DNA of 64,000 nucleotides from Ypsolopha sequella (lineage: Eukaryota; Arthropoda; Insecta; Lepidoptera; Ypsolophidae), in the NCBI GenBank assembly GCA_934047225.1, contig OW203990.1:25895045-25959044 (forward strand). The letters are read 5' to 3'. This document shows positions 58,151-64,000 of the stretch, in pieces. Made by a program: the position numbers and the translations under genes. The number at the start of each line of letters is the position of its first letter. Position 1 is the first letter of the stretch. The notes under the pieces were generated by a model. The model saw nothing but the letters and a program-made list of their open reading frames with translations. It was not told where the DNA came from and searched no databases.

Positions 58151-58745
58151 GGCCATACACGATGGGGTATACCTGACAGGTATGCCTGTACAGTTAAACT
58201 GTTCAGTTAAACCTATGCGTTTATGTGAAACAACTGTAAAGGTTTCCACGCCTGTCCAGGCAAACCAGAAAATAGAAAATATTGTATTTTTTACCGGTTG
58301 GTATGCCTGCGCAGTAAACCTGTACAGGTTAACCGGAGCGTGTGTGGCGGTTGCCTGCGCAGGCGTCAGTATTTTAACGTGTCTTAACGTCAATGTTAGT
58401 TTTCCATGAGGCGATATAGCTTTTCTCGTAATTGTATTCTGCTTTTCAATTAATGTAGTCACCGCTGATAACAGTTTGAGATACGTTTTTTCATCCATTC
58501 GTAGATAATTGCGGTAATCTTTCACTATTCCACCACTTTTCACGGTATCTTCGTTTAAATTTCCTGTTCTTCAATAAAACGAACAATAAACCTACTAACG
58601 CTACTGTCTCGAGATCAAGCGCCGCTGCCGGAGCCATGGTTACAACTGAGAGTTTGTATAGGTTTACCGCTACGTGTATGTCCTCTACTTAGCTCAAGTT
58701 TACCTGACAGGCATACCTGTCAGGTACACCCTAGCGTGTATGGCC
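58151..58745 (-). mobile_element. internally deleted PIF/Harbinger element (595 bp)
   Basis: TIRs of 38 bp: GGCCATACACGATGGGGTAT onward at 58151-58188 and its complement at 58708-58745, with three mismatches. Subterminal short palindromes (CCTGTACAGG, CCTGCGCAGG, CCTGACAGG, CCTGTCAGG) repeat near both ends and could be transposase-binding sites. It carries the 5' end of a transposase gene on the minus strand. The three-base target duplication usual for Harbinger is not clear. Confidence 0.87.
58390..58637 (-). pseudogene. PIF/Harbinger transposase, N-terminal remnant
   Basis: A frame from ATG at 58637 (MAPAAALDLETVALVGLL, then NRKFKRRYREKWW) is followed, after a frame change near 58525, by DYRNYLRMDEKTYLKLLSAV and KAISPHGKLTLTLR. 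The YLRMDExxYxxLL and ISPxxKLxxTLR motifs are typical of the N-terminal part of Harbinger transposases, before the DDE domain. The catalytic domain is missing because the sequence goes from TLTLR almost directly into subterminal repeats. Confidence 0.85.
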
Positions 58746-59005
58746 TGCTTTAGGGACAACGAAACTCAGCGTCCCCGTTGGTAAAAACAAAATTCCCTAA
58801 AAATTTTGAAACTTGTGGATGTGAGAATGGCAGCTTGTTTTTGTATAATGTGTAAATCACTTGGACGGTTTTTTAGTTTCAATGTTGTGATCTGAAGGTA
58901 CCATTATGTTTATTTAATATGTTTTGTATGAATTTTGTCTATTAATAAAATATTTGTTGTGAATTACTGTGACATGAAGTATAAAATCAAAAGTCTTTTA
59001 ACAAT
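58746..59005. other. AT-rich non-coding DNA
   Basis: No recognisable feature. Confidence 0.4.
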
Positions 59006-59351
59006 AAACTTTTAACAAAAAAAATAGTAACCGACTTCAATAGTAACAGCAGTCATTCACTAAAAAGTTAATAATAATTCTATAAAGACCGATGGTACCG
59101 AAGCAACACTTTTGCCAACTTCTTTCTTCCTGAAACGTTATGTTATCTAGAATTCGGCGTTCTTATATTGATTTTTATGATGCGTTATCGTAGGAAATAC
59201 GCCGACTTCTAAATAGTATAATGTTTCAGGAAGAAATAAGTCAGCAAAAGTGTTGCTTCGGTACCATCGGTCTTTATGGAATTATTATTAACTTTTTAGT
59301 GAATGACTGCTGTTACTATTGAAGTCGGTTACTATTTTTTTGTTAAAAGTT
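59006..59351. mobile_element. ~345-bp fold-back element N
   Basis: Arms of ~135 bp or more: TAGTAACCGACTTCAATAGT, CAGTCATTCACTAAAAAGTT and GACCGATGGTACCGAAGCAA pair with their complements at 59208-59351. There are only a few mismatches in the outer part. The inner ~30 bp on each side pair less well (GGCGTTCTTATATTG/TAGGAAATACGCC). Confidence 0.92.
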
Positions 59352-60132
59352 CATTTTATTTCACATTTTTTTGTGTCGCTGGGTTAAATTGTGAGGTATG
59401 GGTAGTTCTTGCAAACGTGGTGTTAATATGAAACAAAGTTCAAGTGAGTATAAGTAGCTATGTTTGAGTAGCTTCCTGCTATCAGCACCCTAACACAACA
59501 TGATTACCGCAATCTCCAGTTATGTGCTGTCATCCGTTGAAGAGTTCTACGGTGATGAAGCCAAGATCGAAGGTCAGGTGGGTACACTGGCAATTTTCAA
59601 GCAATGCCCTGCAATAGGCAACTTAACACAAACTGATTGCCGCAATCCAAAGTTATGTGCTGTCATCCGTTGAGGAGTTCTATGGTGATGAAGTCAGGAT
59701 CGAAGGTCAAGTGGGTATTCTGATAATCTCCAAGTAATACTTACTATACTGCCGCAATCTCGAGTTATATGCTCTGATCCGTTGAGGAGTTCTATGGTGA
59801 ATATGGTAATGAAGCCAGGATCGAAGATCAGGTGGAAGAATGTCGATTTTCAAGTAATACCTTGTAATCAGCGCCAAGGTACAAAGCGATTACCCCAATT
59901 TCGAGAGGTATGCTGTCATTTTCTGAAGAGTTTCACTGTCTATCTCTGAAGACCTTTATCAGATCATGACCAAATCTAAAATGTGACCTACCTGAAAGTA
60001 CACTCTTCCAAACAAAAAAAGAATTATTCAAATCGGTTCAGAAATGACGGAGTTATGGAGTAACAACGCCAAAAAAAATGAAAAAAAATACATTCGAATT
60101 GAGAACTTCCTCCTTTTTTGAAGACGGTTAAA
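59352..60132 (+). repeat. non-coding element with ~115-bp internal tandem units
   Basis: Units start at about 59503, 59638, 59750 and 59888. Each holds a version of TGCCGCAATCTCGAGTTAT, GTGCTGTCATCCGTTGA, GAGTTCTATGGTGATGAAG and CAGGATCGAAGGTCA; the last is degraded. The right end has AATCGGTTCAGAAATGACGG and TTTTTTGAAGACGGTTAAA. That tail complements the TAACCGACTTCAA at the left of element N, so N plus this region may be one ~1.1-kb element (59028-60132). Confidence 0.7.
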
Positions 60133-60247
60133 AAGTCTCAAATAGATGCGACGACGACGAACGGAGCGAGGAGGAGCATGTTAGGCTTACATATAAATAA
60201 ATTTGGGGAGCCGAGCAAAGCATAGCTGAGCGTAGTGGGACGACGCC
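60133..60247 (+). repeat. hairpin repeat family D, copy 4
   Basis: AAAGTCTCAAATAGATGCGA, CGACGAACGGAGCGAGGAG, TTAGGCTTACATATAAATAA and TTGGGGAGCCGAGCAAAGC through GGGACGACGCC. It abuts the end of the preceding element. Confidence 0.78.
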
Positions 60248-61462
60248 TATATATTTAACAAAACATACACAAAAATTTACAGATTTATACAAACTTATTT
60301 TCACGTTTTATTTTATTATTTATTCTAATTTATTATGTAGAATGGGAATAGAAAACCTCATCCTAACGACTTCAGCCTTTCCTTCCACACTGCAGTTTCC
60401 GGGTTATATACCTCTAATTTAAACACATCGTTTGTTTTAATTAGCTCTGTGAACGTCATGCCTTTGATCTAATGAAGCTAACGTTTTGCAGTATGTGGAC
60501 TTTGTACCGTCCCTTAAATAATGGCTTAGGCATTTATTGCATAATATTTTTTCCGAGCAATACTGGCTGAAAACCAAGTACTGACACAATATACATGTTT
60601 AATTTTTAAAGAAAATAAAAATAATAATGCCTGAATTCAATAAATAATATTACTTTTGAATTATTTATTTATTTATTCTATTGATAACGCTTAACAATTT
60701 CTCCAAAGAAGCGTAACTGAGTTTCTTTTTACTTTTTACTCCCTAACACCAATTTAATAGTTTTGAGTACCAAGTACAGTTTAATTTTATACAAAATATG
60801 GGATTGATTTTCTTTTTAATATGTAATATATATACGTAATTATTTTATTTCTTCTTATTTCTTCTTTCTTCTAACTTATTTCTTTCGTATTAAAAAACCT
60901 ACAATAATTCAAAATATCAAATATTTATATTTAACCCGTAGAATTGTAAGTTCGGACCTCCTAAGAAAAGATCGTTGCAAATGCTAAGTATGAGTAGTAA
61001 TTATATTATATTATATACATTATTATAGCTAGAAAGACAAGCTACAATACTAATTAAATAAATAATAATTATTATAATAATAAAACAAGTTGTAGTATCT
61101 CTTGTACCTATATTCATACCAAAACTAAAAAAAAAAATATTCTTTTAGTTATATTTATATATTTTCTAATTATTGTTTATTTATTTTTGAAATAATATTA
61201 TATTTGTATAGACATATACACATATTATTATATAATATATGAATATTTTTTTTCTCTTCGCACTTTAGCGCGTACACATTTTTTTTTCTTTTATATGTAA
61301 TATAGAGATTTTTATTTAATTTTAGAAACAGAAAATTGCATTATATTTTGATAACTATTTGCAGAGATATGTTGAAAATACCGAAACTGTGCGAAAATTG
61401 ACAGGAAAACAAAAAAGGGACAGTAAAATAATTTGTCTCCTTATTTAGTTGTGTTCTGTTTA
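60248..61462. other. very AT-rich non-coding DNA
   Basis: 61000-61330 is almost purely A/T with TATATA and T runs. No exon. Confidence 0.5.
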
Positions 61463-64000
61463 ATCTGTAGTATTTACACTTTGTAGACGTGCTACGTCGT
61501 AGAACAGATACTTCTTTACGTCGTCGCGGGATGCAGTACATGTATTTCTGTTACTACTTGCGGTGATATAAAAAGTGCAAATCTGTAGTATTTACAATAA
61601 GTAGACGTGTTACATCGTAGAAACTGTAGTATTTACACTTTGCAGTTGTGCTACGTCATGGAATGAATGCTTCTTTACGTAAATGTATCTCAGTTCGCAC
61701 TTACGGTGACGTTAGCAATTTGAAACTGTAATATTTATCTACATTTTTTAGACGTGCTGCATCGTAGATTACATACTTCTTCATGTTGCGGGATGCAGTA
61801 AATGTATCTCTGTTAATACTTACGGTGACGTAACAAGTTCGAAACTGTAGTATTTACACTTTGTAGACGTGCTACGTTGTAGAACAGATATTTGTTTATG
61901 TCGCGGGATACAGTAAATGTAACTCAGTTGGTACTTACGGTGACGTAGCAAGTACAAAACTGTAGCATTCATTTTGTAGACGTGCTACACCGTAGAAGAG
62001 ATACTTTTTTGTGTCGCGGGGTACAGTCAATGTATTTCAGTTGGTACTTACGGTGACGTAGCAAGTACGAAACTGTAGTATTTACACTTTGTAGACGTGC
62101 TACGTCGTAAAACAGATATTTGTTTATGTCGCGGGATACAGTAAATGTATCTCAGTTAGTACTTACGGTGACGTAGCAAGTACGAAACTGTAGCATTCAT
62201 TTTGTAGACGTGCTACACCGTAGAAGAGATACTTTTTGTGTCACGGGGTACAGTCAATGTATTTCAGTTGGTACTTACGGTGACGTAGCAAGTACGAAAC
62301 TGTAGCATTCATTTTGTAGACGTGCTACACCGTAGAAGAGATACTTTTTTGTGTCGCGGGGTACAGTAAATGTATCTGAGTACTTACTGTGACACAGCAA
62401 GTGCAAAATCAAATTCAAATTCAAATAGTTTATGTTGCAAAGAAGGTATATGTAATACACTTTTTACAAGTCAAATTTAATCTTTCAAAAATATATATAG
62501 TATAATAAAGATACATGAACTAAACTGTAGCATTCACACTTTGTAGACGTGCTACAGCGTAGAACATATACTTATTTATGTCACGGGATGTAGTAAATGT
62601 AATGTAAGGTACTAACAATGACGTAGCAAATACGAAACTGTAGCATTTACACTTTATAAACGTGCTACGTTGTAGAAAAGAAACTTATTTTTGTCACGGG
62701 ATACAGTAAATGTATCTCAGTTAGTACTTACAATGACGTAGCAAGTGCGAACTGTAGCATTCCCACTTTGTAGACGTGCTACGTCGTAGAACAGATACTT
62801 ATTTATGTTGCGGGATACAGTAAATGTATCTCAGTTAGTACTTACAATGACGTAGCAAGTGCGAACTGTAGCATCCACACTTTGTGTAAGTGCTACGTCG
62901 TAGAACAGATAATTATTTATGTCGCGGGATACAGTAAATGTATCTCAGTTAGTACTTACAATGACGTAGCAAGTGCGAACTGTAGCATTCACACTTTGTG
63001 GACGTGCTACGTCGTAGAACAGATACTTATTTTTGTTGCGGGATACAGTAAATGTATCTCAGTTAGTACTTACAATGACGTAGCAAGTGCGAACTGTAGC
63101 ATCCACACTTTGTGTACGTGCTACGTCGTAGAACAGATAATTATTTATGTCGCGGGATACAGTAAATGTATCTCAGTTAGTACTTACAATGACGTAGCAA
63201 GTGCGAACTGTAGCATTCACACTTTGTGGACGTGCTACGTCGTAGAACAGATACTTATTTTTGTTGCGGGATACAGTAAATGTATCTCAGTTAGTACTTA
63301 CAATGACGTAGCAAGTGCGAACTGTAGCATTCACACTTTGTGTACGTGCTACGTCGTAGAACAGATACTTATTTATGTCGCGGGATACAGTAAATGTATC
63401 TCAGTTAGTACTTACAATGACGTAGCAAGTGCGAACTGTAGCATCCACACTTTATGTACGTGCTACGTAGTAGAACAGATAATTATTTATGTCGCGGGAT
63501 ACAGTAAATGTATCTCAGTTAGTACTTACAATGACGTAGCAAGTGCGAACTGTAGCATTCACACTTTGTGTACGTGCTACGTCGTAGAACAGATAATTAT
63601 TTATGTTGCGGGATACAGTAAATGTATCTCAGTTAGTACTTACAATGACGTAGCAAGTGCGAACTGTAGCATTCACACTTTGTGTACGTGCTACGTCGTA
63701 GAACAGATACTTATTTATGTCGCGGGATGCAGTAAATATATCTCAGTTAGTACTTACAATGACGTAGCAAGTGCAAAATGTAGCATTCACACTTTGTGGA
63801 CAAGCTACGTCGTAGAACAGATACTTATTTATGTTGCGGGATACAGTAAATGTATCTCAGTTAGTACTTACAATGACGTAGCAAGTGCGAACTGTAGCAT
63901 TCACACTTTGTGTACTTGCTACTTCGTAGAACAGATACTTATTTATGTCGCGGGATACAGTAAATGTATCTCAGTTAATACTTACAATGACGTAGCAAGT
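61463..64000. repeat. 114-bp satellite array (continues past the window)
   Basis: In the right half, unit starts (GCGAACTGTAGCATTC and variants) fall at 62747, 62861, 62975, 63089, 63203 and every 114 bp to 63887. Each unit contains GTGCTACGTCGTAGAACAGA, GCGGGATACAGTAAATGTAT, CTCAGTTAGTACTTACAATG and ACGTAGCAAGT. GTGCTACGTC and GACGTAGCAAG are near-complementary, so each monomer can form a stem-loop. The left half (61463-62400) is diverged, with units of ~105-120 bp and TTTACACTTTGTAGACGTG or a shortened CATTCATTTTGTAGACG form. About 21 units are visible. Reads as the edge of a longer satellite block. Confidence 0.96.
62404..62524. mobile_element. ~120-bp insertion within the satellite
   Basis: The monomer is broken after GCAAGTGCAAA by CAAATTCAAATTCAAATAGT, an AT-rich stretch and ATACATGAACTAAA; the satellite then resumes with CTGTAGCATTCACACTTT. 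The (CAAATT)n start is common at retroposon 3' ends in insects, so it is probably a small retroposon remnant. Confidence 0.75.

Noticed and set aside
57687..58160. 157-codon minus-strand frame
   Set aside because: Lys/Ile/Phe-rich translation of AT-rich DNA crossing a SINE remnant; no domain.
61463..64000. CRISPR-like regular repeats
   Set aside because: The whole 114-bp unit is repeated without unique spacers, and the surrounding DNA is clearly eukaryotic; this is a satellite.

Overview
This window is AT-rich eukaryotic DNA with no prokaryotic gene organisation. It consists mostly of introns, intergenic sequence and mobile-element debris. The repeat types (retroposons with GATG tails, the 'agggttccgtac' family, a mariner, a Harbinger relic, fold-back MITEs flanked by TA) and one recognisable neuropeptide point to an insect, most likely a moth or butterfly. 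The order-level assignment is inference.

The one host gene I can support runs on the + strand. A coding exon at 29438-29559 encodes a 32-residue N-terminus ending in a hydrophobic signal-peptide core. A 36-bp exon at 52155-52190 encodes GSCLSYGHSCWG plus the first base of the next codon. Both have clean AG acceptors and GT donors, and both use phase 1 at their shared junction. This is the CCHamide-1 neuropeptide precursor: the mature peptide is encoded directly after the signal peptide, across a 22.6-kb intron. The exon that should supply Ala-His-Gly and the dibasic cleavage site was not found before position 64000, so the second intron is at least 11.8 kb. A 114-bp, phase-preserving candidate cassette exon (42224-42337) lies in the first intron.

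Layout. 1-5000: AT-rich DNA with a 13-copy, 62-bp minisatellite (1954-2759) beside a possible retroposon tail. 5000-13700: mostly featureless, with a 350-bp tandem duplication (about 8224-8816) and a degenerate A-rich array (10590-11560). 13700-28700: dense transposon territory. It includes a three-layer nest (18294-20373): an outer TIR-bounded element holds a retroposon fragment, which holds a 1296-bp mariner with a broken transposase. 29438-52190: the CCHamide-1 coding exons and their intron, packed with MITEs, hairpins and a dead non-LTR reverse transcriptase. 52200-61400: SINEs, a Harbinger relic (58151-58745) and fold-back elements. 61463-64000: a 114-bp satellite that runs off the window end and becomes more homogeneous toward it.

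The most notable repeat group is a set of families (A, B, C below) with the same asymmetric design. Each has a terminal AATAGT motif and a large imperfect hairpin; in A and C this is followed by a body bounded by short inverted repeats. Family A has seven copies. The design resembles Helentron-derived (HINE/DINE-1-like) elements, and one C-A pair is joined head to tail. No tRNA gene, rRNA or CRISPR array was found; the tRNA-like stretches belong to SINEs.
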